Below are positions 9,101-15,998 of a DNA stretch of 36,691 nt, piece after piece. The DNA is from DASZMX01 sp035551475 (GTDB taxonomy: Bacteria; Verrucomicrobiota; Verrucomicrobiia; Limisphaerales; Palsa-1400). Below the pieces are notes generated by a model. It had not been told where the DNA came from. It was given only the letters and a program-made list of their open reading frames with translations, and made no database searches. Each line of letters starts with the position of its first letter. Position 1 is the first letter of the stretch. Location: positions 1 through 36,691 of the forward strand of contig DASZMX010000071.1 of NCBI GenBank assembly GCA_035551475.1, written 5' to 3'. Position numbers and translations under genes: made by a program.

Positions 9101-9435
9101 GTCAAATTAACGATAGTGCCCGGCACGAGGGTCAGCGCGGCGCCTCGGCTGGTGGTGGTTTCGGAATCTGCCGCGGTCACGACGACGTCCACCGTGCCCG
9201 CGTCGGTGAGGTCGTCGGCGTCCAGAAAGGAATTGGTGGCGTTGGGAATGTTCACACCGTTGAAACGCCATTGGTAGGAGGCGGCGTTGTTGGCTGTCAC
9301 CGTAAATTGCGCGGCTGAGTGAACGTTCACAGTGACATCGGATGGCTGTGAAGTGATCGTCGGCGGATCTGCCTCGACACTAAACGCCAAAGCCAAAGCC
9401 GCAGCCAAGACACGGAGGGGACGGAATCCTTTCAT
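6109..9435 (-). CDS. Large secreted protein: Ig-like domain, cyclophilin-type PPIase domain, beta-repeat tail
   Basis: 1108 aa. A signal peptide ends near residue 22. An Ig-like domain spans 25-105, a cyclophilin-type peptidyl-prolyl isomerase domain about 106-325, an Ig-like module about 340-430, two InlB-B/'bacterial repeat'-like modules at about 432-504 and 606-681 (each ending FVSNDLP), two further beta-sandwich stretches, and a C-terminal beta-rich domain from about 779 starting AGSYTGLF. In the cyclophilin domain the equivalents of CypA Arg55 (Arg156 in FERLLPNF), Gln63 (Gln164 in VLQSG) and the FF pair (AFFFN, 240-244) are kept, while the Trp121 and His126 positions are replaced (LDDQFFTVFG). 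It may therefore be a weak or redirected isomerase. Probably exported to the periplasm or surface. Paralogous to the protein at 32317-33789. Starts at ATG 9435. Confidence 0.85.
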   Translation of the reverse strand: MKGFRPLRVLAAALALAFSVEADPPTITSQPSDVTVNVHSAAQFTVTANNAASYQWRFNGVNIPNATNSFLDADDLTDAGTVDVVVTAADSETTTSRGAALTLVPGTIVNLTISGYADGSSNTLTIQLFDHDKPATVANFIHYATSGAYSNLFFERLLPNFVLQSGSYDAVSRSDSTTPVDSTSAGVISIVDQYVDRFRFQPALPQHIFSEFSVGPKIHNVFGTLAMALSGGDTNSAENAFFFNLADNTKPHPPVSSVNLDDQFFTVFGRVISGSGAFDYFNHLSKGGHGVFDEGSIDADPVFTDLPVNYSGFDAPVNTNLFYADFNFPSLPAPDKTLPTVAITNVFVDPATGDVQVSGTASDNASLAWVFLSLTVQQNGDTFSPLLYGTTNWTADCGILPPWTTKAGANSLDGSGNESPSFFTSFTPQILPLLITTNGRGTVTPNNISGKTNAVGAAIPLRAVAAKGSIFTGWSIGSNRLTFNPTFTFTNLNGGTVTANFVSNDLPAGIRIVTPKANAQLTNGNVTFSGTIARTVTTPAQVTLQVYSTTGNVAVSPRYTIDNVDGNWTFAMPQEIAPGNYEAQTVIVDAKGKGTVAYQKFSVLAVVNVITEGPGTVSPVVHFLPVNRVYALRATPRPGQSFHDWSGGGSERMNSGITFVLNSANSVHNPLVLTATFVSNDLPRNAFLVTSPKPSATIYNSTETFTGTGIGLVRVAVQSFSNTIPATAVANAQLSGTNWSVTMSDLPPGAQTIVAIGYDAEGRTHQISQALTVNLFPRVAGSYTGLFNVSQSETTTTAGSISLTISTAGVASGKVLLPGVAAAFPIHTRFPLSGLLQFSPGGYAGRPLILRLQLPMSDPFAEQVSGLIGQSTWAATLNAYRNATALTTNATPSSGDYVFVFTPQNSNTNLPIGAGYALMTANTNASLVVSGMMPDNNAFVEGSTVSDTGLWSLYSIPTTYKTKGMVLGFEQILNTNQVATLPLYWTKGAVAGPYYPKGFATLAMTTTGGLRQPPADGSQYSIVFKGGTLSTPVTNTLQVVSGQFQTSANVSAIAYGTNGVVTGQFFNPQTQVTHPFQGAFVNPAIGGGGYTLDDNELTGGFSIKLIAP

Positions 9436-9498
9436 TCCAGCGCACTTTGACAGCGAGCGGTGAAAAATGGAAGAAATAAATGAATCGTCTTACGCCGC

Positions 9499-9515
9499 TT
9501 TAGGTTACGTTTAGG
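9499..9515. promoter_or_regulatory. Tandem TTTAGG half-sites in the 9436-9703 divergent intergenic region
   Basis: TTTAGG occurs at 9499-9504 and again at 9510-9515, an 11-bp period that would place both on one face of the helix. They lie in the 268-bp region between the secreted cyclophilin gene (-) and infC (+). The arrangement resembles a two-site binding element, but no regulator is known. Confidence 0.2.
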
Positions 9516-9590
9516 CGACGAGGCAGTTCAGGTATTCGGTGCGCGTTTGCCCCGAGCGTGCAATCGGGGATTTCGTCACAAATATTTGAC

Positions 9591-9619
9591 TTGCGGCAGG
9601 GCACGAAAAGAGTTACAAA
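9591..9619 (+). promoter_or_regulatory. Possible sigma70-like promoter for infC
   Basis: TTGCGG (9591-9596) and TACAAA (9614-9619) are separated by 17 nt. An alternative -35, TTGACT (9586-9591), is a better hexamer but is about 22 nt from the same -10. The site is 56 bp upstream of the leader ORF and about 85 bp upstream of the infC start. Confidence 0.35.
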
Positions 9620-9674
9620 TGACGCGTATCAGATGGGCTGGGCCCGTCTATTTTGGTGATATTTTGAAGCATAC

Positions 9675-9707
9675 ATGAATAAGTTCCAACCCGTGAGGGG
9701 CTCTTGA
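9675..9707 (+). CDS. Ten-codon leader ORF overlapping the infC start
   Basis: An ATG at 9675 opens MNKFQPVRGS and stops at TGA 9705-9707. The stop overlaps the infC TTG start in a TTGA junction. GAAG at 9666-9669 gives a plausible ribosome-binding site 5 nt upstream. The infC Shine-Dalgarno sequence (GAGGGG, 9695-9700) lies inside the last codons. This layout would allow translational coupling or attenuation of infC. It is a structural observation only; expression of the peptide is unproven. Confidence 0.35.
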   Translation: MNKFQPVRGS

Positions 9708-10447
9708 GTCGGCCCTATTCTCCTCGTCCGTTTCCCTCGCCCGCCTCGTTTACGCGCGTCAACGGGAAAATCCGTGCCCGCGAAGTCCGGGTAATCGATG
9801 TTGATAAAAAGCAGCTCGGCGTGCTGCCCTTGGGTGACGCCATCAATATGGCTCGCGCCAAAGGCGTGGACCTCGTGGAGATCGCTCCCAACGCCACGCC
9901 GCCCGTGTGCCGACTCGTGGATTTCGGCAAATACCGCTACGAATTGGCGAAGCAGGAAAAGGAATCCCGCAAGCATCAGCACGCGAACAAGGTCAAGGAA
10001 ATCCAGCTGAGCCCCAATATCGATCCGCACGATTTCGGCGTGAAATTACAGCATGCGATCAATTTTCTGTGCGAGGAAATGAAGGTCAAAGTCACTCTTC
10101 GTTTTCGCGGCCGCGAAATGGCTCACAAGGAATTCGGCTTTCAACAAGTCAACAAGTTTTGCACTGATCTCGCGGCCTTTGCGCATCCGGACGCTCCGCC
10201 GAAGCTCATTGGCAAAGGGATCAACGTCATGTTGAGCCCCCTGCCCCGCAACAAACGCGCCAAGAATCCGAAGCAACCCGAGCGCGGCGCGGAAGCGGCT
10301 GCCCAGGCGGACATCGACGCCGGCGTCACGGGCCTCAACGGCCAGTCCGACGATGCGGATGACGCCGCCGAAAACGAGAGCGGGCCGGCCAACGGAGAAT
10401 TCTCCGACGCGCCGTTCAACAACGTCGAGGCCAAAGCCGGCAAATAG
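9704..10447 (+). CDS. infC: Translation initiation factor IF-3 with long acidic C-terminal tail
   Basis: IF-3 binds the 30S subunit, blocks premature 50S joining and proofreads start codon and initiator tRNA. The N-terminal domain is about residues 16-88 (VNGKIRAREVRVID, ATPPVCRLVDFGKYRYE), the linker 85-98, and the C-terminal domain 98-183 (KEIQLSPNIDPHDF, LRFRGREMAHKEFG). Residues about 185-247 are an extra low-complexity Ala/Asp/Glu/Asn-rich tail; the core family is about 175-180 aa. The start codon is a non-ATG TTG at 9704 with GAGGGG just upstream. Rare start codons are a known trait of infC, which is autoregulated by start-codon discrimination. Unusually, rpmI and rplT do not follow; the next gene is rnhC on the other strand. 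Confidence 0.95.
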   Translation: MSRPYSPRPFPSPASFTRVNGKIRAREVRVIDVDKKQLGVLPLGDAINMARAKGVDLVEIAPNATPPVCRLVDFGKYRYELAKQEKESRKHQHANKVKEIQLSPNIDPHDFGVKLQHAINFLCEEMKVKVTLRFRGREMAHKEFGFQQVNKFCTDLAAFAHPDAPPKLIGKGINVMLSPLPRNKRAKNPKQPERGAEAAAQADIDAGVTGLNGQSDDADDAAENESGPANGEFSDAPFNNVEAKAGK

Positions 10448-10456
10448 CCGCGGCTT

Positions 10457-11419
10457 CTAGCGTTTTTTCCACGGTACCTTGGGCGGCTCAGGCAAACCCT
10501 GGGCCCGCAACGCGGTGCGGAAATGGGTTTTGGACACCTTCACCAACTCGGCCGCGCCAAATTTTTCCACAAATTCCTTGGCGGCTTTGTCCACGGCGGC
10601 TGAAGCGCCTTTCGGAAAGGTCATGCCGAAGCTTTTTCCCAAAGCCGCCAGGCGCGTGACAAATTCGTTGCGCGCCAAAATGGAAGCCGCCGCGACCGCC
10701 ATGTCCGATTCGGCTTTATGCCGTTGCACCAGTTCGAGGGTTCGCCCCATTTTCATGAGGGCATTGGCGACGGTGGCCTTGTCATAGGCAAACTGATCGC
10801 TGATTGCCCGCACCGGGGGCGGGATCATGCGGGCCGATTGCCCCATCAAATTCTCGATCACGCGCGCATGGCCCCAGGCGAGCATGGAATTCACGCTGTG
10901 CATTTTCGTGTAGAGACGATTGTAAGCCTCGTTTCCAATCGGCACCACGGATTGAACGCAACCCGGCGTTTCGCGAATGATTTTCGCCAATTCCGCGATG
11001 CGGCGGTCGCTGGAAATGTTTTTGGAGTCCTGCACTCCAGCGCCTTTCCAGGCGGTGAGCGCGGTTTCGTTTACATAGACGGCGGCGACGCATAACGGCC
11101 CGAAAAAATCGCCCTTGCCGCTTTCATCCACGCCGATGCGGGGGGCGAGCAATTCCGGATTGAGAACGGTTTCGTAGCCGAGTTTCACCTCCTGCAAAAT
11201 GTGCGGCTCCAGCACAAATTCGACGAAATCCCGGGCGCCCTTTCCTTGAATGACCAATTTCCCGCTTTCATAAAAAACGAGATTGACCTTTTCCTTTTCC
11301 GCCGCGAATCGCGCGTAAGGCACCTCTCGGAATAAAAAATCGTTGGCGCGCAGATGCTGCTCCAGGGCGGCTGCTTGGGGATCGGTTAATTTTTGCGTAA
11401 AACTGCTCGGTGCGCTCAC
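10457..11419 (-). CDS. rnhC: Ribonuclease HIII
   Basis: Endonuclease cutting the RNA strand of RNA-DNA hybrids (R-loops, primers); cytosolic. At 320 aa it has RNase HIII length rather than HII length. Residues about 5-85 form the N-terminal TBP-like substrate-binding domain (DUF3378), with the typical SGKLVIQGKG stretch at 52-61. The catalytic domain starts at the diagnostic GVDESGKGDFFGP (96-108) with Asp98 and Glu99. Further acidic residues are Asp208 (ISDQFA) and Asp239 (AESDMAV). It starts with GTG at 11419-11417. It converges on infC with 9 bp between and diverges from mutY across 40 bp. Confidence 0.95.
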   Translation of the reverse strand: MSAPSSFTQKLTDPQAAALEQHLRANDFLFREVPYARFAAEKEKVNLVFYESGKLVIQGKGARDFVEFVLEPHILQEVKLGYETVLNPELLAPRIGVDESGKGDFFGPLCVAAVYVNETALTAWKGAGVQDSKNISSDRRIAELAKIIRETPGCVQSVVPIGNEAYNRLYTKMHSVNSMLAWGHARVIENLMGQSARMIPPPVRAISDQFAYDKATVANALMKMGRTLELVQRHKAESDMAVAAASILARNEFVTRLAALGKSFGMTFPKGASAAVDKAAKEFVEKFGAAELVKVSKTHFRTALRAQGLPEPPKVPWKKR

Positions 11420-11459
11420 GGCCTCATCCTAGGCGCAACTGCTCGGGAAAGAAAACCTT

Positions 11460-12518
11460 TTGCGGAAAGCCTTGGCTTATTACACTCGCACCCGCGTGCG
11501 CCCCTCCGCTCTTAATCTTAGCCGTCAGATCGTGGCCTGGTTTGCCGTGCATCAGCGCGACCTGCCCTGGCGCCATACCCGCGATCCGTATGCCATCTGG
11601 ATTTCTGAAATCATGCTGCAACAGACGCAGGTGAAAACGGTGATTCCCTATTACGAGCGGTGGATGCGGGAGCTTCCCACCGTCGCCGCGTTGGCGAAGG
11701 CGGAGCCGGGCCGCGTTTTAAAACTGTGGGAAGGCTTGGGCTACTATCGCCGGGCGCGGCACGCGCAACAAGCGGCCCAAATCATCGTGGAAAAATTTGC
11801 GGGTGTGTTTCCGTCCTCGCTCCCGGAAGTTTTGGACTTGCCGGGCATAGGCCGCTACACGGCGGGCGCCATTTGCAGCCTGGCCTACAATGCGCCCGCG
11901 CCCATTCTGGATGGCAACGTCATTCGCGTGTTGACTCGCCTGTTTGCAATCTCTGGAAGTCCACGTGACAAGAAAATCAATGCGCAACTTTGGACTTTGG
12001 CGGGAGAATTGGCGGCGGCAGCGCAAGACCGCTCGTCGTTAAATCAAGGGCTGATGGAACTGGGCGCGTTGGTGTGTTTGCCGCGCGCTCCGCGTTGCGG
12101 CGATTGCCCTTTGCGAAAGAATTGCGCCGCCCTTAAATCCGGCCGGACGGAGGAATGGCCAATGCTTGACAGTCGTCCGGAGATCACGCATCGGCGCGTC
12201 GCGGCCTATATTGTGCGGCGGCAGGATCGGTTTCTCGTGGCGCAACGTCCGGCGGGAGTCGTTAACGCGCTGTTGTGGGAATTTCCCAATCATGAGGGCG
12301 AAACGACTCCGGAGGAATTCGACCTGCTGGAAGCCAAGCCGATCTGCCAGGTCCGGCATTCGATCACTCGTTATCGCATTTTACTCGAGGCTTTTCCGGC
12401 GCGATTGACACTTTCGCGGGCTCCCGCACGAATGTCTTGGCGCACGCTGCCGGAGTTGCGGGCGCTTCCCTTCGCCAGCGCCCACCGCAAAATCGCCGAC
12501 CATCTCTCGCTGCATTGA
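11460..12518 (+). CDS. mutY: A/G-specific adenine DNA glycosylase MutY
   Basis: Removes adenine mispaired with 8-oxoguanine or G in base-excision repair. In the 352-aa product, catalytic Glu50 sits in SEIMLQQTQV, the helix-hairpin-helix is LPGIGRYTAGAI (127-138), catalytic Asp151 is in ILDGNVIRV, and the [4Fe-4S] ligands are Cys206, Cys213, Cys216 and Cys222. The C-terminal NUDIX-like 8-oxoG-recognition domain follows from about residue 240 (RRVAAYIVRRQDRFLVAQRP). The longest frame begins at TTG 11460. There is no in-frame ATG upstream because a TAG lies at 11430; GTG at 11496 is an alternative that would still leave a complete catalytic domain. Confidence 0.95.
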   Translation: MRKALAYYTRTRVRPSALNLSRQIVAWFAVHQRDLPWRHTRDPYAIWISEIMLQQTQVKTVIPYYERWMRELPTVAALAKAEPGRVLKLWEGLGYYRRARHAQQAAQIIVEKFAGVFPSSLPEVLDLPGIGRYTAGAICSLAYNAPAPILDGNVIRVLTRLFAISGSPRDKKINAQLWTLAGELAAAAQDRSSLNQGLMELGALVCLPRAPRCGDCPLRKNCAALKSGRTEEWPMLDSRPEITHRRVAAYIVRRQDRFLVAQRPAGVVNALLWEFPNHEGETTPEEFDLLEAKPICQVRHSITRYRILLEAFPARLTLSRAPARMSWRTLPELRALPFASAHRKIADHLSLH

Positions 12519-12631
12519 CCTGTTTTTTTCGCTGGTTAGATCGCCCGATCACAAAGCGCGGACCTATGGCGGCCTAAAAGGGCTCGCGTAATAACTGGTG
12601 AATCGTGGCGGCGCATTGCACCTTAAGGCGC

Positions 12632-13018
12632 ATGCACCTGTCTGGCCTGCATCATGTGGCGGTGATTTGTTCGGATTACCCGCGGTCCAAGCGTTTTTAT
12701 ACCGAGGTTTTAGGCCTGCATGTGGTGGCGGAGACGTATCGCGAGGCGCGGCGATCCTACAAGCTCGACCTGGCGTTGCCTGATGGCGCGCAGATCGAAC
12801 TGTTTTCATTTCCCGGCGCGCCGCTGCGTTCCTCGTATCCTGAGGCACAGGGTTTGCGGCACCTGGCTTTCCGCGTGCATGACTTGGATGAGTCAATCCG
12901 CGAACTCCAGGGCAAAGGCGTTTCGGTGGAAGCCGTCCGGGTGGATGAGTTGACAGGAAAACGATTCACGTTTTTTGCGGACCCGGACGGGTTGCCGATT
13001 GAGCTTTACGAAAGCTGA
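12632..13018 (+). CDS. VOC-family (glyoxalase I-like) protein, YaeR/GloA2 type
   Basis: 128-aa single vicinal-oxygen-chelate protein. It begins MHLSGLHHVAVICSDY, a beginning typical of the YaeR/GloA2-like group. The four expected metal-ligand positions are present: His8 (HHVAV), Glu56 (QIELFSF), His77 (RHLAFRV) and Glu124 (PIELYES). This favours an active metal-dependent lyase or isomerase; the substrate cannot be told, and methylglyoxal-glutathione is only one option. The ATG at 12632 was chosen because it aligns with family N-termini and has AAGG a few bases upstream; a GTG at 12605 would add nine atypical residues. It follows mutY by 113 bp and converges on the ABC ATPase gene with 2 bp between. 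Confidence 0.85.
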   Translation: MHLSGLHHVAVICSDYPRSKRFYTEVLGLHVVAETYREARRSYKLDLALPDGAQIELFSFPGAPLRSSYPEAQGLRHLAFRVHDLDESIRELQGKGVSVEAVRVDELTGKRFTFFADPDGLPIELYES

Positions 13019-13020
13019 CG

Positions 13021-13998
13021 CTACGGAAACGGGGCGAAATGGCAGGACGCCCAATGGTTGGGCCGAACTTCACGGAAGGCGGGAACTTTAGCTTTGCATT
13101 TCGCTTCGGCGCGAGGGCAGCGGGGATGAAACGGGCAACCGGAGGGCGGGTTGAGGGGCGACGGCATTTCGCCGGAAAGGATCAGGCGCGCGGCGGCGTT
13201 CGCTCCGACTTGAGGGACAGCGGAAATAAGAGCCTGCGTGTAGGGATGTTGGGGCGAGCGCGCGACGTCCGCGGACGAACCCAATTCCACGATTTTGCCG
13301 AGATACATCACCATAATGCGGCGGCTGATGTGCTCCACCACCGCGAGGTCGTGCGCCACGAAAAGATACGCGACCCCGTGCGCGCGTTGCAGATCCTGTA
13401 GAAGGTTAACGATCTGGGCCTGCACCGAAACGTCCAGGGCGCTGACCGGTTCATCGCAGACAATGAGCTGCGGCTCAACCGCCAGAGCCCGGGCAATCCC
13501 GATGCGCTGACGCTGGCCGCCGCTGAATTCGTGCGGATAACGCCGGGCATGCGACGGATCCAATCCGACGCTCGCGAGCAATTCATCGATGCGTTGGACT
13601 CGGAGGGCCGGCGTGGCGGCGAGCTGATGAATGTCGAGCGCTTCGCCAACAATTTCACCGACGGTCATGCGGGGATCGAGCGAGTTGTAAGGATCCTGAA
13701 AAATCATCTGCAATTTGCGGCGGCGGGCGCGCAATTCCTCGGAGGTGAGATGGGCGATTTCCTCACCGTCAAGTCGAACGCTGCCCGAGGTGGGATCGAC
13801 CAGCTTGACGATGGCGCGGCCCAGGGTGGTCTTGCCGCAGCCGCTTTCCCCCACCAGCCCGAGGGTTTCGCCGGGGCTGATCTGAAAGGAGACGCCATCC
13901 ACCGCCTTGACCGTAGCCGGATGGCGATTAAAAACGCCCTGCTTGACTGGGTAGTGGACGCACAGATCGCGGACTTCGAGGAGAGGCGCGGGAATCAT
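13021..13998 (-). CDS. Oligopeptide/dipeptide ABC transporter ATP-binding protein, DppF/OppF type
   Basis: 325-aa ATPase subunit of a peptide/nickel-class importer. Walker A GESGCGKT (50-57), Q-loop FQDPYNSLDPR (100-110), signature SGGQRQR (159-165) and Walker B LIVCDEP (178-184) are intact. The C-terminal oligopeptide-type extension carries a CPFHPRC cysteine motif with a further Cys downstream. The ATG at 13998-13996 overlaps the TGA of the upstream DppD-type gene as ATGA, which decides the start over a TTG further upstream and indicates coupled translation. No permease or binding-protein gene is adjacent, so the partners must be encoded elsewhere. Confidence 0.93.
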   Translation of the reverse strand: MIPAPLLEVRDLCVHYPVKQGVFNRHPATVKAVDGVSFQISPGETLGLVGESGCGKTTLGRAIVKLVDPTSGSVRLDGEEIAHLTSEELRARRRKLQMIFQDPYNSLDPRMTVGEIVGEALDIHQLAATPALRVQRIDELLASVGLDPSHARRYPHEFSGGQRQRIGIARALAVEPQLIVCDEPVSALDVSVQAQIVNLLQDLQRAHGVAYLFVAHDLAVVEHISRRIMVMYLGKIVELGSSADVARSPQHPYTQALISAVPQVGANAAARLILSGEMPSPLNPPSGCPFHPRCPRAEAKCKAKVPAFREVRPNHWASCHFAPFP

Positions 13999-14981
13999 GA
14001 ATTCCAATAAGGGCAACGCACCCAACGGCCTGGTTCGACTTCGAGTAGCTGCGGGACAGCCTGGGCGCAGTCAGGCCGCGCCTTGCTGCAGCGCGGATGA
14101 AAGGGACAACCACCCGGCATGGCGCCTAGGGCGGGAACGTTGCCCGGAATGGATGTCAGGCGCTCGTGGCTGGCGCCCAACTGCGGGGCCGAACGCATCA
14201 GGGCTTGCGTGTAAGGATGAAGCGGTCGGCGCAGCAACGCGCCGGACTCGGCCATTTCGAGAATTTTCCCGCCATACATGACCGCCACCCGATCTGCGAT
14301 CTGGCCCACGATGCCGAGATTGTGCGTGATGAGAAGCATGGCCATGCCGAGGCGTTGCTTAAGCTCCTTTAACAAATCAAGGATTTGCGCCTGGATGGTG
14401 ACATCGAGAGCGGTGGTGGGTTCGTCGGCAATCAGCAGTTTCGGCTGCGCGGCCAGCGCCATGGCGATCATCACCCGCTGCTGCATGCCGCCGGACATTT
14501 CGTGCGGATAATTCCGCAGGCGCGATTCCGGGGCGGGAATGCCCACCCATTGCAAAAGCCGGGCGGCCTCGGCATCGGTGGCGTCGGCGGGCCGGTGGAG
14601 CTTGAGCGACTCCTTAATTTGGGAGCCCACCCGGAAGACGGGATTCAGAGAGACGGACGGGTCTTGAAAAATATAACTGACAATACTCCCCCGCATTGCG
14701 CGCAAGGCGGATTTGGAGGCGCGCAGGACATCCACGCCCTCGAGCAAAATGCGGCCCGATGGATAAGACGCGGGAGGCGTGGGCAGGAGGCGGGCGATGG
14801 AGAGCGCCGTGACGCTTTTGCCGGAGCCGCTTTCGCCGACGAGGCAAAGAGTTTCGCCGGGTTGGATGGAGAACGAAACGCCGTCCACGGCGCGGGCCGA
14901 TCCGAATTCGAGGACGAGATCTTGAATGTCCAGCAAAGGAGCGTTCGTCACGGCGAGCAACGTAACCGGAGCGGCGCGCAC
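13995..14981 (-). CDS. Oligopeptide/dipeptide ABC transporter ATP-binding protein, DppD/OppD type
   Basis: 328-aa ATPase. Walker A GESGSGKS (49-56), Q-loop FQDPSVSLNP (105-114), signature SGGMQQR (163-169) and Walker B LLIADEP (182-188) are all intact. The C-terminal oligopeptide domain has the cysteine motif GCPFHPRCSKARPDC, the type associated with an Fe-S site in some OppD proteins. The start is ambiguous: GTG at 14981 (used here) or GTG at 14951, which begins MTNAPLLDIQDL and fits family N-termini better. Neither has a clear Shine-Dalgarno. First gene of a two-gene operon with the DppF-type gene, transcribed away from the ThuA gene across a palindrome-rich spacer. Confidence 0.93.
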   Translation of the reverse strand: MRAAPVTLLAVTNAPLLDIQDLVLEFGSARAVDGVSFSIQPGETLCLVGESGSGKSVTALSIARLLPTPPASYPSGRILLEGVDVLRASKSALRAMRGSIVSYIFQDPSVSLNPVFRVGSQIKESLKLHRPADATDAEAARLLQWVGIPAPESRLRNYPHEMSGGMQQRVMIAMALAAQPKLLIADEPTTALDVTIQAQILDLLKELKQRLGMAMLLITHNLGIVGQIADRVAVMYGGKILEMAESGALLRRPLHPYTQALMRSAPQLGASHERLTSIPGNVPALGAMPGGCPFHPRCSKARPDCAQAVPQLLEVEPGRWVRCPYWNS

Positions 14982-14985
14982 TTTG

Positions 14986-15004
14986 AACTTTAAAGTTTAA
15001 ACTT
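14986..15004. promoter_or_regulatory. Two overlapping 12-bp perfect palindromes between divergent genes
   Basis: AACTTTAAAGTT (14986-14997) and AAGTTTAAACTT (14993-15004) are each perfect palindromes and overlap by 5 bp. They form an AT-rich island in GC-rich surroundings between the ABC ATPase pair (-) and the ThuA-domain gene (+). Likely a shared operator/promoter element. The element starts 5 bp upstream of the more distal of the two possible DppD GTG starts, which supports the internal start (14951) if this is a promoter. Confidence 0.45.
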
Positions 15005-15030
15005 CGGTGTTTAGGCTGGCCGCACAGATC

Positions 15031-15948
15031 ATGAAATTAATCCGCTTGACCTCTCCCGTCGTTGCGAGCGCCCTAGCGCTTGCGTTGTCCACCGCCGCCG
15101 CCCTGGCCGCCCCGAAGAAGGTGCTCTTCTTCTCGAAATCCTCCGGTTACGAGCATTCGGCCATCAAACGCAATGGCGACGCGCCCAGTTTCGCCGAGAA
15201 GACGCTGACGCAGTTGGGAGCGAGCAATAACATCGAATTCACGTTCAGCAAAGACGGCACGATTTTTACCCCGGAAAACATCGCGAAGTTCGACGCGTTT
15301 ATGTTTTACACGACAGGTGATTTGACGGAAGCAGGCACGGACAAGAATCCGCCGATGACGAAGGAAGCCAAAGCGGCGTTTCTGGAGGCGATACACAACG
15401 GCAAAGGCTTCGTGGGCGTGCACAGCGCCAGCGACACCTTTCATTCGCCGGGCAACCGGGATTACGGCGCGGGGCGGCATGAAAACGACGGCGACAAGGC
15501 CGATCCGTATATCAAGATGCTGGGCGCGGAATTCATCGTGCATGGCTCGCAACAAAAAGCGCACCAAATCGTCGTGGACAAAAGTTTCCCCGGGATCAGC
15601 GCGGTGCCGGACGATTTTGGCCCGCTGGAAGAATGGTATTCGTTGAAGGATTTCGCGCCAAATCTGCATGTGTTGTTGATGCAGGACACCTCCACCATGG
15701 ACCATGCCTCGGATGGCAACAAGCGGGCCTACGACCGTCCCAATTATCCCTCGACCTTTGCGCATATGTACGGCGAAGGCCGGGTGTTTTATTCCAGCAT
15801 GGGGCATCGCGACGATGTGTGGACCAACCCTGTATTCCAGCAGGTGCTGCTCGGCGGGTTGAATTGGGCGCTGCACAATGTTGATGCGGATGTCTCGCCC
15901 AACCTCGAGAAAGTCGCGCCGCAAGCGAGGATGCTTCCGCCCCGCTAG
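15031..15948 (+). CDS. Secreted ThuA-domain protein (trehalose-utilisation-like)
   Basis: 305 aa. A signal peptide spans residues 1-26 (MKLIRLTSPVVASALALALS, then TAAALA), followed by a single ThuA-like domain with a class-I-glutamine-amidotransferase-like fold. Features are KKVLFFSKSSGYEHSAI near the N-terminus, a FMFYTTGDL strand, GKGFVGVHSASDTF in the middle, and the GRVFYSSMGHRDDVW segment typical of the family, then LLGGLNWAL. ThuA-type proteins in Verrucomicrobia and Planctomycetes are often secreted and linked to sugar metabolism, but the reaction is not established. The ATG at 15031 gives the signal peptide; a GTG at 15007 would add eight residues. It ends 50 bp before the flavoenzyme gene. 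Confidence 0.88.
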   Translation: MKLIRLTSPVVASALALALSTAAALAAPKKVLFFSKSSGYEHSAIKRNGDAPSFAEKTLTQLGASNNIEFTFSKDGTIFTPENIAKFDAFMFYTTGDLTEAGTDKNPPMTKEAKAAFLEAIHNGKGFVGVHSASDTFHSPGNRDYGAGRHENDGDKADPYIKMLGAEFIVHGSQQKAHQIVVDKSFPGISAVPDDFGPLEEWYSLKDFAPNLHVLLMQDTSTMDHASDGNKRAYDRPNYPSTFAHMYGEGRVFYSSMGHRDDVWTNPVFQQVLLGGLNWALHNVDADVSPNLEKVAPQARMLPPR

Positions 15949-15998
15949 CGGGCATTCTCGCCCTTGAACTTTGGGGCCGGAACTTTACACTGCGCAGC

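Noticed and set aside
12519..12540. T-run just after mutY as an intrinsic terminator
   Set aside because: The T-tract is present, but I could not find a GC-rich hairpin immediately before it.
12611..12638. Near-repeat GCGCATTGCACC / GCGCATGCACC upstream of the VOC gene
   Set aside because: Short and imperfect, part of it inside the coding start; not enough for a regulatory claim.
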